A stretch of 64,000 nucleotides of DNA from Methylobacillus rhizosphaerae (GTDB lineage Bacteria > Pseudomonadota > Gammaproteobacteria > Burkholderiales > Methylophilaceae), in assembly GCF_900187985.1 (NCBI RefSeq), contig NZ_FZOA01000001.1, positions 248,001 through 312,000 on the forward strand, written 5' to 3'. The notes below the pieces were generated by a model. The model was given only the letters and a program-made list of their open reading frames with translations. It was not told the DNA's origin and did not search any database. Position numbers and translations under genes: made by a program. This document shows positions 24,348-33,910 of the stretch, piece after piece (within the stretch, counting starts at the first letter, position 1; the number at the start of each line of letters is the position of its first letter).

Positions 24348-25610
24348 TTACAGGATGCCCTCCATCACTTGTACCTGGACTTCGGAGCCTGCCGGCAGGT
24401 TGCCGATAGCATCGCCCAGTACAATGAAGCAGTTGGCTTCCGACATGGAACGCAGGATGCCTGATCCCTGATTGCCGGTGGGCCGTACTTTCCATGTTCC
24501 ATCCCGGTCTGCAAACAGGATGCCACGCTGGAACTCAGTCCTGCCTGCCAGTTTACGAATAGGCTCCGTACAGCTTGCCTGGAGCAGGGGCAGGTCCGGT
24601 ACCGGGTTCTGGCCGGCCAGGTAGAGTATGGCTTCACGGACAAACTGATAAAAGGTGACCATGACAGATACCGGGTTGCCAGGCAGACCGAAATAATGGG
24701 CTGTGCCTACTTTACCGTAAGCGAGGGGGCGGCCGGGTTTCATGGCAATTTTCCAGAATACGACTTGTCCCAGCTTTTCCAGCAATTGTTTCATGAAATC
24801 TGCCTCACCCACGGAGACGCCACCGCTGGTCAAGACGACATCTGCCTGCTGGGTGGCCTGGATGAGGGTTTGCTCGAGTGCGAGCGGATCATCATGCACT
24901 ACGCCTAAGTCCAGAATTTCCACTCCCAGCTTTGCCAGCATGCCGTGCAATGTATAGCGATTGCTGTCGTAAATCTGTCCTGCACCCAGTGTCTGGCCAA
25001 TGCTGACCAGTTCATCCCCGGTGGAAAAAAAGGCCACCCGGAGCTTGCGATAGACAGTGACTTCTCCTATGCCTAGTGATGCGATCAGCCCAAGGTCTGC
25101 GGCACGTAATTGGCGTCCGGCTTCCAGCACTGCCTGCCCTTTTTTTAGGTCTTCACCAGCATAGCGCACATTGGCATGTGGTTTGGGAATCTCCGTCATG
25201 CGCATAAAGTCGCCTGTGACTTCAGTACGTTCCTGCATGATGACAGTATCTGCACCAGAAGGGATGATGGCGCCTGTCATGATGCGGATGCATTCACCAC
25301 GTTGCAGTGTGGTGGTGTATGGCCTACCTGCAAATGCAGTTCCGGCTATGCGGAAGGACTCCAGGCCGCTATCTTGACTGTGGAAGGCAAAGCCATCCAT
25401 TGCAGAATTGTCGTGGCTGGGAACATTGAGCGGGGAAATGACATTGCTGGCCAGGACACGACCCAGCGCCGCCTTGAGCGGTAACGTTTCCGTGGCGGTG
25501 ACCGGATCCAGAAAAGTGCGGATAAACTGCCTGGCCTGTGCGACGGGCATGGAGTCAGGATCGTAGTCATCCTGGCAGCTGAGTAGCTGATTAAGCGAAG
25601 GTTTTGTCAT
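24348..25610 (-). CDS. moeA: Molybdopterin molybdenumtransferase MoeA
   Basis: 420-residue cytosolic enzyme that inserts molybdate into adenylylated molybdopterin. Family stretches visible: SHDNSAMDGFAF, IRIMTGAIIPSGADTVI, FFSTGDELV, VLTSGGVSVGEADF, PGRPLAYGK and FGLPGNPVSV. Its start overlaps the end of mobB by 20 bases. It is the last gene of the moaA-mobA-mobB-moeA block, all on the minus strand. Confidence 0.95.
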   Translation of the reverse strand: MTKPSLNQLLSCQDDYDPDSMPVAQARQFIRTFLDPVTATETLPLKAALGRVLASNVISPLNVPSHDNSAMDGFAFHSQDSGLESFRIAGTAFAGRPYTTTLQRGECIRIMTGAIIPSGADTVIMQERTEVTGDFMRMTEIPKPHANVRYAGEDLKKGQAVLEAGRQLRAADLGLIASLGIGEVTVYRKLRVAFFSTGDELVSIGQTLGAGQIYDSNRYTLHGMLAKLGVEILDLGVVHDDPLALEQTLIQATQQADVVLTSGGVSVGEADFMKQLLEKLGQVVFWKIAMKPGRPLAYGKVGTAHYFGLPGNPVSVMVTFYQFVREAILYLAGQNPVPDLPLLQASCTEPIRKLAGRTEFQRGILFADRDGTWKVRPTGNQGSGILRSMSEANCFIVLGDAIGNLPAGSEVQVQVMEGIL

Positions 25611-26157
25611 AGTGAGAGGTTGCTTTCATCCACTCCACGATGAAGTCGGCAATTGATTCAGCATCATTCAGATCCAGAGCAGGTATTGTAAGCTGCGGGA
25701 GCGCTGCGTCAGTGGCAACGGCAATAATATTGTGGTCAGTCGGGGCCAGCAGGGGGTAGTTCAGGCTGGGGCGGTGTATCTCGATCTTACTGATATTGGC
25801 CTGTTTGAAGCCTTCTACCAGGACGATATCGATGGCATCAGGATCAAGGTGCGGCAATAGTTCGTCCAGGCTGACGGAGTTTGCCTGCTCTTGCGGCATG
25901 CGTTGCCGTTCTGTCATCAGCGCCCAGCGCAGATCTGATGCGACCAGGGTCTGGATTGCGCCAGCTTCACGCAAGCGGAAACTATCCTTGCCTGGTTTGT
26001 CCACATCGAATTTGTGATGGGCATGTTTGATGACGGAAATACGCAAACCGCGCTTCATCAGCACCGGGATCAGGCTGGTCAGTAACGTGGTTTTCCCTGA
26101 TCCGCTGCCGTAGGCGCAGAAACCGAGAACAGGGCGCGGGAATGGAGGCTGGTTCAA
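25591..26157 (-). CDS. mobB: Molybdopterin-guanine dinucleotide adapter protein MobB
   Basis: 188-residue P-loop GTPase that assists MobA in making the guanine dinucleotide form of the cofactor. Walker A AYGSGSGKTTLL; family stretches IKHAHHKFDVDKPGKDS and RWALMTE. The start is taken as TTG at 26157, whose last two bases overlap the mobA stop (TTGA, 4-base overlap). Upstream frame is open but shows no MobB similarity, and it overlaps mobA. It overlaps moeA at its end. Confidence 0.9.
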   Translation of the reverse strand: MNQPPFPRPVLGFCAYGSGSGKTTLLTSLIPVLMKRGLRISVIKHAHHKFDVDKPGKDSFRLREAGAIQTLVASDLRWALMTERQRMPQEQANSVSLDELLPHLDPDAIDIVLVEGFKQANISKIEIHRPSLNYPLLAPTDHNIIAVATDAALPQLTIPALDLNDAESIADFIVEWMKATSHYDKTFA

Positions 26158-26732
26158 GCAGTGTGTTCCAGTTTGTGCAACTCTTCGTGGGTGTTGATAT
26201 TGGCAAACGCCTGTGCCTGGTCGGTAAAGGAGACTTCTGCAGTGTCCAGCTGGGAAACCCAGTCTGCCATCTTCCGGTTGCCCTGTTGCAGGAACTGCTC
26301 CAGGCTGGGAAGAAGTGAGCGGCGGCACAGGCAGAATACTGGATGAGCCTGGGTGCCGGTTTTGGCGATGGCAATGTCTGCGTCGCGCTCTATCAGCGCA
26401 TTCAGCAGCCGCTTGACCAGAGTGGGCGGCAACAAGGGAGAGTCGCAGGGGGCTGTCAGGATGTAAGGGTGCCGTGCCTGTTGCATGCCGGCATGTAATC
26501 CTGCCAATGGGCCGGCAAAGCCGCTGATCTGATCCTGGACGATAGGATGGCCGAACTGTGCATAACGCTCGGTTTCATGATTGGCATTCACCAGCAGCTC
26601 ATCCACTTGAGGAGCCAGGCGCTGCAACACATGGGCTACCATGGGCTGGCCGTTGAATTCAACAAGCCCCTTGTTAATGCCGCCCATACGCTTGCCCTGG
26701 CCTCCGGCAAGCACGATACCTGTGATACTCAT
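26154..26732 (-). CDS. mobA: Molybdenum cofactor guanylyltransferase MobA
   Basis: 192-residue nucleotidyltransferase that links GMP to molybdopterin. The N-terminal GTP-binding motif GIVLAGGQGKRMGGINKG is intact, and the metal-binding segment reads APCDSPLLP. The gene needs the bis-MGD form of the cofactor in the cell, for example in a formate dehydrogenase (not in this window). It is coupled to mobB by a TTGA overlap. Confidence 0.94.
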   Translation of the reverse strand: MSITGIVLAGGQGKRMGGINKGLVEFNGQPMVAHVLQRLAPQVDELLVNANHETERYAQFGHPIVQDQISGFAGPLAGLHAGMQQARHPYILTAPCDSPLLPPTLVKRLLNALIERDADIAIAKTGTQAHPVFCLCRRSLLPSLEQFLQQGNRKMADWVSQLDTAEVSFTDQAQAFANINTHEELHKLEHTA

Positions 26733-26846
26733 ATGTAATTATCCGACTTGGGCCCGCATGCTGAACGCATGAGAACCCGATTGATTCCAAATACAAAATT
26801 TTACGGTATTTTTATACTGAACTACAGTGCAGGACTGTCTTGGCAT

Positions 26847-27854
26847 CTAGCCGCCGGTATGTGACATGAAACGCACGACTGCGGGAGCTGCGCGTCGCAG
26901 GTCGAAATCATGGCCTTTGGGCTTGATATGCATGGCAGAAAAAATAGCCTCTTTTACAGGGGTGTCGTCATGCGGGAATTCACGTAGCAATGGCATGAGG
27001 TCTACCTTGTTTTCCTGTCCCAGGCATAAATAGAGTTCGCCTTTGCAGGTTACCCGCACCCGGTTGCAGCTTTCGCAGAAGTTGTGGCTGTGCGGGGAGA
27101 TGAATCCAATGCGGGTATTGGTGTGAGCGACTCGCCAATAGCGAGCTGGGCCACCTGTGGTTTCTGTGCTGCTGACCAACGGGAAACGTGCTTGTAATTG
27201 CTTTAGTGTGGCCTGATTGCTGATATAGGTTGCACTGCGCTGGTGGTCGACTTCTCCCAATGGCATTTCCTCAATAAAGGCAATATCCAGGCCCCGGTCA
27301 ATGGCGAATGCCACCAGTGGTACTGCCTCATCGTCATTGAAGCCGTGCATCAGTACAGTGTTGAGCTTGATATTGGTGAAACCGGCTTGCTTTGCAGCCT
27401 CAATGCCGCGCAGTACTTTATTCAGGTCGCCGACACGGGTGATTTGGCGGAAACGTTCAGGATTCAGGCTGTCCACACTGACATTGATACGGTCAAGCCC
27501 TGCTTTTCTCAAGGCCTGGGCATGATGTTCAAGTTGTGAACCGTTGGTTGTCATGGTCAGCTCCTGCAGGCCTGGAAGCCGGCCGATATCCTCAAACAGG
27601 GATAGTGCATTTTTACGTACCAGGGGCTCTCCGCCCGTAATGCGCACTTTACTGACGCCCAGATTGACAAATACCCGGACCAGGCGTGCACATTCTTCGA
27701 GCGACAGCACTTCGTCGCGTGACAGGAATGTCATGTCCTCGCCCATGCAGTAGACACAGCGGAAATCGCAACGATCAGTGATGGATAGGCGTACATAATC
27801 CACACGTCGACCAAATTGATCGATCAGTTGGGGAGTGTGGATGCTAGAGGACAT
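26847..27854 (-). CDS. moaA: GTP 3',8-cyclase MoaA
   Basis: 335-residue radical SAM enzyme for the first step of molybdopterin synthesis. The radical SAM cysteines are C29, C33 and C36 (CDFRCVYC), the second cluster is in FCESCNRVRVTCKG, and the C-terminal Gly-Gly needed for activity is present (HTGG). A 114-base gap separates it from mobA. It is divergent from the ModE-like regulator gene, with 124 bases between. Confidence 0.96.
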   Translation of the reverse strand: MSSSIHTPQLIDQFGRRVDYVRLSITDRCDFRCVYCMGEDMTFLSRDEVLSLEECARLVRVFVNLGVSKVRITGGEPLVRKNALSLFEDIGRLPGLQELTMTTNGSQLEHHAQALRKAGLDRINVSVDSLNPERFRQITRVGDLNKVLRGIEAAKQAGFTNIKLNTVLMHGFNDDEAVPLVAFAIDRGLDIAFIEEMPLGEVDHQRSATYISNQATLKQLQARFPLVSSTETTGGPARYWRVAHTNTRIGFISPHSHNFCESCNRVRVTCKGELYLCLGQENKVDLMPLLREFPHDDTPVKEAIFSAMHIKPKGHDFDLRRAAPAVVRFMSHTGG

Positions 27855-27978
27855 TGAAGTTGCTGTTTGGGTCCGTGGATGGATGCGATAATATGTGCCA
27901 ATTGTAAGTCTTTAGCCGAATACAAACAATATTGCTGACTACGTACAGTATGACAGTATTGAGGGGTAAAAATTCCAC

Positions 27979-28326
27979 ATGAGTGCGCTCAGTATCAAGA
28001 TACGTTTGCCACACCGCCACTTGGTGGCTATTGGGCCTGGCAAGGCTGATTTGCTGGAGGCCATTGCACAGAGTGGCTCAATTTCCGCAGGTGCCCGCAC
28101 CATGAAGATGTCCTATAAACGTGCCTGGGACCTAGTGGATGCCATGAACAAGAGTTTCCGCGAGCCGCTGGTGGAAACAGCGACGGGTGGTAGCCATGGC
28201 GGAGGTGCCAAAGTCACTCCCTTTGGACAGGATGTGTTGCAGCGATACCGCGCGATGGAAAGCAAGGCCAGCCAGAGTATTGCTGATGATGCAGCATCAC
28301 TGGCCCTGCTGTTACAGCCGCTTTAA
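27979..28326 (+). CDS. ModE-type winged-helix regulator lacking the molybdate-binding domain
   Basis: 115 residues that correspond to the N-terminal DNA-binding domain of ModE (LLEAIAQSGSISAGARTMKMSYKRAWDLVDAMN). The C-terminal molbindin domains of E. coli ModE are absent, so molybdate sensing, if any, must occur otherwise. GAGGGG lies 13 bases before the ATG. It is divergent from moaA, suggesting it controls cofactor synthesis. Its stop codon overlaps the convergent glycosyltransferase gene by 4 bases. Confidence 0.85.
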   Translation: MSALSIKIRLPHRHLVAIGPGKADLLEAIAQSGSISAGARTMKMSYKRAWDLVDAMNKSFREPLVETATGGSHGGGAKVTPFGQDVLQRYRAMESKASQSIADDAASLALLLQPL

Positions 28327-30020
28327 CGCGGGATGGTCTCCTCATCTTCCTCGACCTGATCAGTCGTTTCGCCAGGTATGAACAAGCGGAAGCTTTCCCG
28401 CCTGTCCAGCGCGCGACTTCCTTCCCATAGTAATTGCCAGTGACTGCCTGGTGTCCGGTGTGGGTGGCTGCTGTACTCCTGAACCAGGAGTAAGTCGCAG
28501 GCCGGTTCGGTATGCAGTAAAGGCTGTGGCTGGACTGTGAATCCAGTGTAGTAATCCATCAACGCAATTTGTGCTGGCCCCATGCCGTAACTGCTGATAC
28601 AGGTGTGTTGTGCCGGCAGTGCAGCTTGGAGCTCAAGCATGACATGCTTGTAACTACGGGCGTTGTCTATCCATGGCAGCCAGAGTGTCATCAGCAGTCC
28701 CCATGCCATTGTCATGCCCACTGCCCAGTTTGTCAGGGCTCCGCGATTGGAGCGCTTGCTGTTGGCAATCACGAACAACCAGATAATGGTGACTGTGAGG
28801 GCTGCAGCCAGGGCGAAAATGTTGAGGTGGGCCTCGTTGGTGGCGGCGAGGAATTGCATACGTTCGGCAATTTTGGCAGGCTTGCCTGTCAGCATGGCAA
28901 ACCAGCCAAGCCAGATCAGGGCGCCCATGATGCCAAACATCAGCATGCCAAACCAATCCAGCGCACTTGCAGCACCACGCTTCAAGGTTTCTACACTGCC
29001 ACCGGCCAGTGCGGCCAATGGGAGCAATAGTGGCAAGAGGTGAATTTCCCGGCGTTCAAATGCCACGCCAATCACAATGAAGTTGACGATGAAAAAGACC
29101 AGTAGCAACTGCATCTTGGGTTTGTTCAGGAACACATTGCGATAACGCCATACTCCCCACGCCGCAATGGGCAATGCTGGCCAGGTGAACCAGAACAAGG
29201 TTTTCAGCATATAAAGGTAATTGATGCTGGATGGGTCAGGCAGGATATTGTGTATCCATGCAGTGAATTGTGCAGGATTGATCTGAAAGAGCAGGCTGGG
29301 CCAGATGACGAGCCACGGACTGGCTACCAGTAGGCTGAGCCCGCACACAATGGCAAAGCTTTTGCTGCGCCATGGTTGGAAGAAGATAGGGAGAATCAGC
29401 ATCGTCAATAATACGACGAGTGCGCTGGCCGGCCCTGTAGCGAGAAAACTGATACCTATGCCGGAGCCCAGCAGGGCTGCCGCACGCAAAGGGCGCCGCT
29501 TGGCAAGCGCCAGTGCGTAGAGCGACATGGAAAGGCCTGCCAGTGATGCGACTTGCGGCATCAGCATGTGCGCCGAGGCAATGAGGCCAATTGATGCAAT
29601 GAAGATGAAAGTGATCTGGCGTCCGGTACCGACCCCCCACAATTCGCGGCCCAGCATCCCTACCATGAGCAGTGTAATAGTCATCCAGATACTATTGATC
29701 AGCCGCGCTGCATCATGCAGCGGCAATACTGCTGATAACAGTTTGGCGCTACCAGCCGCACTCCAGTAATAGAGGGGAGGGTATTCTATCTGTTGCTGCC
29801 CGGCAGCAATGGGTGCCAGCAGCCCGTTGCCATATGTCATGTCCTTGATGATGCTGATGGTTTGCGCCTCATCGGGCTTCCATGGTTCATGCCCGATCAA
29901 GCCCATGAAAATCCACGTGATGCAAAGCAGGATCAGCAGGTGTGTCTTGGCGCGCTCGCCCACGCGTGCGCGCGGTGTCGCCAGGTGCGCCTGCCAGTCA
30001 TGTTCGATCTCGAATGCCAT
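28323..30020 (-). CDS. ArnT-like membrane glycosyltransferase (GT39/GT83)
   Basis: 565 residues with about 12 transmembrane helices and a periplasmic C-terminal part. The early loop motif EPWKPDEAQ carries the acidic pair (D50, E51) expected for the polyprenyl-phosphate-sugar transferase fold, with IEYPPLYYW following. Family members move a lipid-linked sugar onto lipid A or other acceptors in the periplasm. No arn operon accompanies it, so the donor and acceptor are unknown. It is convergent with the ModE-like gene. Confidence 0.82.
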   Translation of the reverse strand: MAFEIEHDWQAHLATPRARVGERAKTHLLILLCITWIFMGLIGHEPWKPDEAQTISIIKDMTYGNGLLAPIAAGQQQIEYPPLYYWSAAGSAKLLSAVLPLHDAARLINSIWMTITLLMVGMLGRELWGVGTGRQITFIFIASIGLIASAHMLMPQVASLAGLSMSLYALALAKRRPLRAAALLGSGIGISFLATGPASALVVLLTMLILPIFFQPWRSKSFAIVCGLSLLVASPWLVIWPSLLFQINPAQFTAWIHNILPDPSSINYLYMLKTLFWFTWPALPIAAWGVWRYRNVFLNKPKMQLLLVFFIVNFIVIGVAFERREIHLLPLLLPLAALAGGSVETLKRGAASALDWFGMLMFGIMGALIWLGWFAMLTGKPAKIAERMQFLAATNEAHLNIFALAAALTVTIIWLFVIANSKRSNRGALTNWAVGMTMAWGLLMTLWLPWIDNARSYKHVMLELQAALPAQHTCISSYGMGPAQIALMDYYTGFTVQPQPLLHTEPACDLLLVQEYSSHPHRTPGSHWQLLWEGSRALDRRESFRLFIPGETTDQVEEDEETIPR

Positions 30021-30085
30021 TGATATCCTTTGAGTGCCTGCTGAGAATCTCTGCCTATTTTAATCATCGGGCAGGATGGATGGGA

Positions 30086-30115
30086 AATAAAAAAGGCAGC
30101 CCAAGCTGCCTTTTT
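30086..30115 (-). terminator. Terminator after rpmE
   Basis: GGCAGC, loop, GCTGCC with an A/T extension on both sides; the minus-strand tail reads TTTTTTATTT. Confidence 0.85.
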
Positions 30116-30135
30116 GCAAATCCTGTAGACCAGGA

Positions 30136-30378
30136 TTACATGCCGTATTTCTGGCGGAATTTCTCAACACGACCAGCAGTATCAAGAATCTTCTGCTTAC
30201 CAGTGTAGAAAGGGTGAGATTGTGAAGATACTTCAATCTTGACCAATGGATATTCTTTGCCATCGGTCCACTTTACTGTTTCTTTGGCAGTAATGGTGGA
30301 GCGTGTCAGGAAGCTGAAGTCAGCGCCGATGTCATGAAATACAACTTCGCGATATTCTGGGTGAATGCCGGGTTTCAT
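30136..30378 (-). CDS. rpmE: Ribosomal protein bL31, type B
   Basis: 80-residue large-subunit protein. It lacks the CxxC zinc-binding cysteines of type A L31 and carries the longer type B form ([16 protein letters not shown] ... [24 protein letters not shown]), so it does not need zinc. It lies downstream of rho, the common betaproteobacterial order. Confidence 0.95.
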   Translation of the reverse strand: MKPGIHPEYREVVFHDIGADFSFLTRSTITAKETVKWTDGKEYPLVKIEVSSQSHPFYTGKQKILDTAGRVEKFRQKYGM

Positions 30379-30488
30379 AATGTTTACCTTTGTGGTGCCG
30401 GTTTGTGCGGCTGATCAATAAATCCTGCCGGAGCAGGAAAAACGAAAATTATATTAAGCTTGCCAAGAAATTGCAAGACAAAGCGCGA

Positions 30489-31748
30489 TCAACCTCTGCG
30501 CATGGAGTCAAAGAAATCCGCATTGTTCTTGGTGGCCTTGAGCTTATCCAGCAGGAATTCCATGGCTTCCAGGTCATCCATGGGGTAGAGCAATTTGCGT
30601 AGCACCCAGATTTTCTGCAGTACATCTTTTTCAATCAGTAGTTCTTCCCGGCGAGTACCGGATTTATTTACGTTGATTGCAGGATAGATGCGTTTTTCAG
30701 CCATGCGACGGTCAAGGTGTAGCTCGGAATTGCCTGTACCCTTGAATTCTTCATAGATCACATCATCCATGCGTGAGCCGGTATCAACGAGGGCTGTGCC
30801 GATAATGGTGAGTGAACCGCCTTCTTCAATATTACGGGCAGCTCCAAAGAAGCGTTTAGGGCGCTGCAGGGCGTTGGCATCCACACCGCCCGTGAGCACT
30901 TTGCCAGAGGCTGGCACAACAGTATTGTAGGCGCGAGCCAGGCGGGTGATGGAGTCCAGCAGGATGACCACGTCTTTTTTATGTTCAACCAGGCGCTTGG
31001 CTTTTTCCAATACCATTTCAGCTACCTGGACGTGGCGGGTGGCTGGTTCATCAAATGTGGATGCGACAACTTCGCCTTTGACCGAGCGGGTCATTTCTGT
31101 GACTTCTTCCGGCCGTTCGTCAATCATCAGGACGATCAGGATGACATCCGGGTGATTAGCGGTAATGGCATGGGCAATATGCTGCATCATCACTGTCTTG
31201 CCGGATTTTGGCGGTGCAACCAGCAGTGCCCGTTGACCTTTGCCGATGGGGGCAATCATGTCGATGACGCGGCCGGTAATATTTTCTTCTCCGCGGATAT
31301 CGCGCTCCAATACCAGGGGTTTGGTCGGGAATAGCGGAGTCAGGTTTTCAAACAGAATCTTGTGTTTGCTGTTTTCCGGAGCCTCACCATTGACACTGTC
31401 GACTTTGACTAAGGCAAAGTAGCGCTCTCCATCCTTGGGCGTGCGGATTTCTCCTTGAATAGTGTCGCCGGTATGGAGATTGAAGCGTCGGATTTGTGAC
31501 GGGGAGACGTATATGTCATCAGGGCCTGCCAGGTATGAAGTGTCGGGCGAGCGCAGAAAACCAAAGCCATCTTGCAATACTTCCAGTGTGCCGTCACCAA
31601 AAATGCTGTCCCCTTTCTTCGCCTTGTTTTTCAGTATGGCAAAGATCAGATCCTGTTTGCGTATACGGCTTGCGCCTTCAATCTCATTGGCAATCGCCAT
31701 TTCGACAAGTTCGGTAACAGGTAAGTGTTTCAGGTCAGATAAATGCAT
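30489..31748 (-). CDS. rho: Transcription termination factor Rho
   Basis: 419-residue hexameric RNA helicase. It has an N-terminal RNA-binding domain with a cold-shock-like fold (residues 48-120, [12 protein letters not shown]), Walker A APPKSGKT at 178-185, a Q-loop/R-loop region and the C-terminal FFDSMRRG. A 123-base leader separates it from trxA and contains an 11-base inverted repeat (31811-31857). Confidence 0.97.
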   Translation of the reverse strand: MHLSDLKHLPVTELVEMAIANEIEGASRIRKQDLIFAILKNKAKKGDSIFGDGTLEVLQDGFGFLRSPDTSYLAGPDDIYVSPSQIRRFNLHTGDTIQGEIRTPKDGERYFALVKVDSVNGEAPENSKHKILFENLTPLFPTKPLVLERDIRGEENITGRVIDMIAPIGKGQRALLVAPPKSGKTVMMQHIAHAITANHPDVILIVLMIDERPEEVTEMTRSVKGEVVASTFDEPATRHVQVAEMVLEKAKRLVEHKKDVVILLDSITRLARAYNTVVPASGKVLTGGVDANALQRPKRFFGAARNIEEGGSLTIIGTALVDTGSRMDDVIYEEFKGTGNSELHLDRRMAEKRIYPAINVNKSGTRREELLIEKDVLQKIWVLRKLLYPMDDLEAMEFLLDKLKATKNNADFFDSMRRG

Positions 31749-31810
31749 GGTGAAAAGACTCTACGGGAATCAGAAGTATTGCGAAAGACGGGGATTGTTT
31801 GAAGAATTTG

Positions 31811-31857
31811 CGCCAGGTTTCCAGGCGATTGATACTTGGATTTACTGAAACCTGGCG
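31811..31857. repeat. Inverted repeat in the rho leader
   Basis: CGCCAGGTTTC (31811-31821) and GAAACCTGGCG (31847-31857), perfect 11-base arms, 25 bases apart, without a T-tract. Rho is known to autoregulate through its leader in E. coli; whether this element takes part is unknown. Confidence 0.5.
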
Positions 31858-31871
31858 TCAGAGTAGCGTGA

Positions 31872-32198
31872 TTAGATATTGCTGTCAATAAATGCGGTCA
31901 ACTGCGATTTGGAAAGTGCGCCGACCTTTTGTGCTTCAACATTGCCGTTCTTGAACAGCATTAGGGTTGGAATGCCGCGAACACCGTATTTCTGCGGAGT
32001 GACGGGATGGTCATCAATATTGATTTTTGCAATTTTCAGACGACCAGCATATTCCTGTGCGACTTCATCAAGAATGGGAGCGATCATTTTGCATGGACCG
32101 CACCACGGTGCCCAGTAGTCCAGCAGAACCGGTACCTGGGACTGTAATACTTCATGATCGAATGCGTCGTCGCTGATGTGAATAATATGATCGCTCAT
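31872..32198 (-). CDS. trxA: Thioredoxin 1
   Basis: 108-residue cytosolic disulfide reductase. The active site is WCGPC (C33, C36), and the cis-Pro segment GIPTLMLF is present. It lies upstream of rho on the same strand. It could reduce the nearby Bcp peroxiredoxin, among others. Confidence 0.97.
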   Translation of the reverse strand: MSDHIIHISDDAFDHEVLQSQVPVLLDYWAPWCGPCKMIAPILDEVAQEYAGRLKIAKINIDDHPVTPQKYGVRGIPTLMLFKNGNVEAQKVGALSKSQLTAFIDSNI

Positions 32199-32324
32199 GT
32201 GAACCTCTGGATAATGATATGGTTACGCCGGGTTGTTTATCTCTGGATAGTGATTGGAGGTAAAAGAACCAGACAATTTCGCTATCCTAGCGAAAAAAAT
32301 CCCGCAAGTGAAGTGTATTCCTGA

Positions 32325-32648
32325 TCAGTTTGGAGCAGCGATACTGTTGCCAGCTGCATCAAGAACGTTTAATTGGTTTTCTTCCACGAAGTGCATAAGC
32401 TGCTTGAATCCCTCCGGATTTGTGTCCTGGAGCTTGAGATCCACAGCCAGGCAACGTACGCCTTCTATCACGCGTGGCTTGAGGTAGGGCGAATAACGCA
32501 ACTTGCGGTCTGCGCCAAAACTTGCATAGGTACTGCACATCCTGTCTACCCAGTCACTTGGGCGGAATGGTTTGCCTGCGCGTGTCAGGCCTTGGATGAT
32601 GATTTCATTGATTCCGGATTTTTCTGCAGTGCTCATGCCGATAGCCAT
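32325..32648 (-). CDS. DUF3579-family protein
   Basis: 107 residues of the small betaproteobacterial DUF3579 family (GLTRAGKPFRPSDWVDRMCS is the recognisable core). No catalytic motif is seen; probably cytosolic. The start may be ATG at 32648 or the ATG four codons later; neither has a clear binding site. Function unknown. Confidence 0.8.
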   Translation of the reverse strand: MAIGMSTAEKSGINEIIIQGLTRAGKPFRPSDWVDRMCSTYASFGADRKLRYSPYLKPRVIEGVRCLAVDLKLQDTNPEGFKQLMHFVEENQLNVLDAAGNSIAAPN

Positions 32649-32714
32649 TAAATGTCATGCTGTTAATAATTTTAGCACTCAATCCACTGCTGGAGTGGAT
32701 TGAGTGCGGGTTGT

Positions 32715-33284
32715 TTAGTCAGTGTATTCGAAGACCTTGACTACCTTGCCGACACCGCTGGTGCTGCGTGCAATGTCGACAGCATCTGCTGCTTCCTGCT
32801 GCGACACAATACCCATCAGGAACACAGTGGTAGCTTCAGTGACGACCTTGACATAATTGGCTGGGAAGCGGTTTTCCTTCAGCATCCGTGCTTTGACCTT
32901 GGACGTGATGTAAGCGTCGTTGTTGCGCTCGCTGAATGTGCTCTTGGTGTCAATCACGATTTCGTTTGTGATGTTGACGACATTATCAACACCGCGTACG
33001 GCTTTCTCAGCGGCTTCTTTGCTGGCGGCATCAGCGGCCTCGCCTGTCAGCAATACGCTGCGGTTGAAGCTGGTGACGTTGATATGGTTCTTTTCACCGA
33101 GTTCCTGGGAAATCCGGTTTGAAGCCTTGAGCTCGATGTTCTCATCTTCAATATAAATGCCGGAAGTCCGACGGTCTGCTGCCATGGCGCCACCTGCAGC
33201 GGCGCCTCCGATCACGGCAGGGATGCAGGCCGCAAGCTGGCTGGACAATACCAAGGCTAGTAAAAGGGGGCTGATTGCACGCAT
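32715..33284 (-). CDS. BON-domain lipoprotein, DolP-like
   Basis: 189 residues with a lipoprotein signal ending in LAAC (C20), then a glycine-rich stretch and two BON domains. DolP/YraP is an outer-membrane lipoprotein concerned with envelope integrity. AGGAG lies 9 bases before the ATG. It begins one base after the diaA stop codon. The lpoA-yraN-diaA-dolP order is the same as in E. coli. Confidence 0.9.
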   Translation of the reverse strand: MRAISPLLLALVLSSQLAACIPAVIGGAAAGGAMAADRRTSGIYIEDENIELKASNRISQELGEKNHINVTSFNRSVLLTGEAADAASKEAAEKAVRGVDNVVNITNEIVIDTKSTFSERNNDAYITSKVKARMLKENRFPANYVKVVTEATTVFLMGIVSQQEAADAVDIARSTSGVGKVVKVFEYTD

Positions 33285-33285
33285 C

Positions 33286-33879
33286 TTAATTTACTCCTAG
33301 TAAAAGACAATCAATTGCATCGCAAAGGCAATGCAAAGTCAAAATATATACTTCCTGAATCCTGGCAGGATGCTCATGCGGCACTCCGATATGGATATCA
33401 TCATCCGTCAGAAGTTCCATCAGATCTCCACCATCGCCACCACTGAGTGCAATGACTTGCATGCCGCTATCCTTGGCAGCTGAGATGGCTTGCAGGATAT
33501 TGCTGGAGTTGCCGCTGGTACTCAGGGCCAGCAAGATATCGCCATGATGACCCAGTGCCGTGATCTGACGAGCGAATACTTGTTCAAAGTGGCTGTCATT
33601 GGCAATGGATGTCAGGGTGGATATGTCTGCTGGCAATGCGATGGCAGCCAAACCTGGCCGTTCGAGATCATAGCGATTCAGCATGCGGGAGGCAAAATAT
33701 TGGGCGCTGGAAGCGGAGCCGCCATTGCCACATGTGAGGATTTTTTTTTCGTTGAGCAGGGCTTGTACAATGATTTCTGCAGAGCTGGCGATGGGGGATG
33801 CTAGTAGCTCTGCCAGTGCCAGCTTGAGGCGTCCACTCTCTTCAAAATGAGCGGTAATACGGGTATTGAGGTCGGTCAT
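33286..33879 (-). CDS. diaA: SIS-domain protein DiaA (GmhA-like)
   Basis: 197-residue SIS-domain protein (LTCGNGGSASSAQYFASRML ... ALSTSGNSSNI). The sequence is close to both GmhA (heptose isomerase) and DiaA, the DnaA-binding initiation regulator. The lpoA-yraN-diaA-BON order favours DiaA. No clear ribosome binding site. Confidence 0.87.
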   Translation of the reverse strand: MTDLNTRITAHFEESGRLKLALAELLASPIASSAEIIVQALLNEKKILTCGNGGSASSAQYFASRMLNRYDLERPGLAAIALPADISTLTSIANDSHFEQVFARQITALGHHGDILLALSTSGNSSNILQAISAAKDSGMQVIALSGGDGGDLMELLTDDDIHIGVPHEHPARIQEVYILTLHCLCDAIDCLLLGVN

Positions 33880-33910
33880 ATCGGGTTTGAATAATTGTGA
33901 TGCATTACTG

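Noticed and set aside
32715-33879. Possibility that the SIS-domain gene is gmhA (heptose synthesis)
   Set aside because: Sequence alone does not decide, but the lpoA-yraN-diaA-BON order argues for DiaA, and no heptose genes are near.
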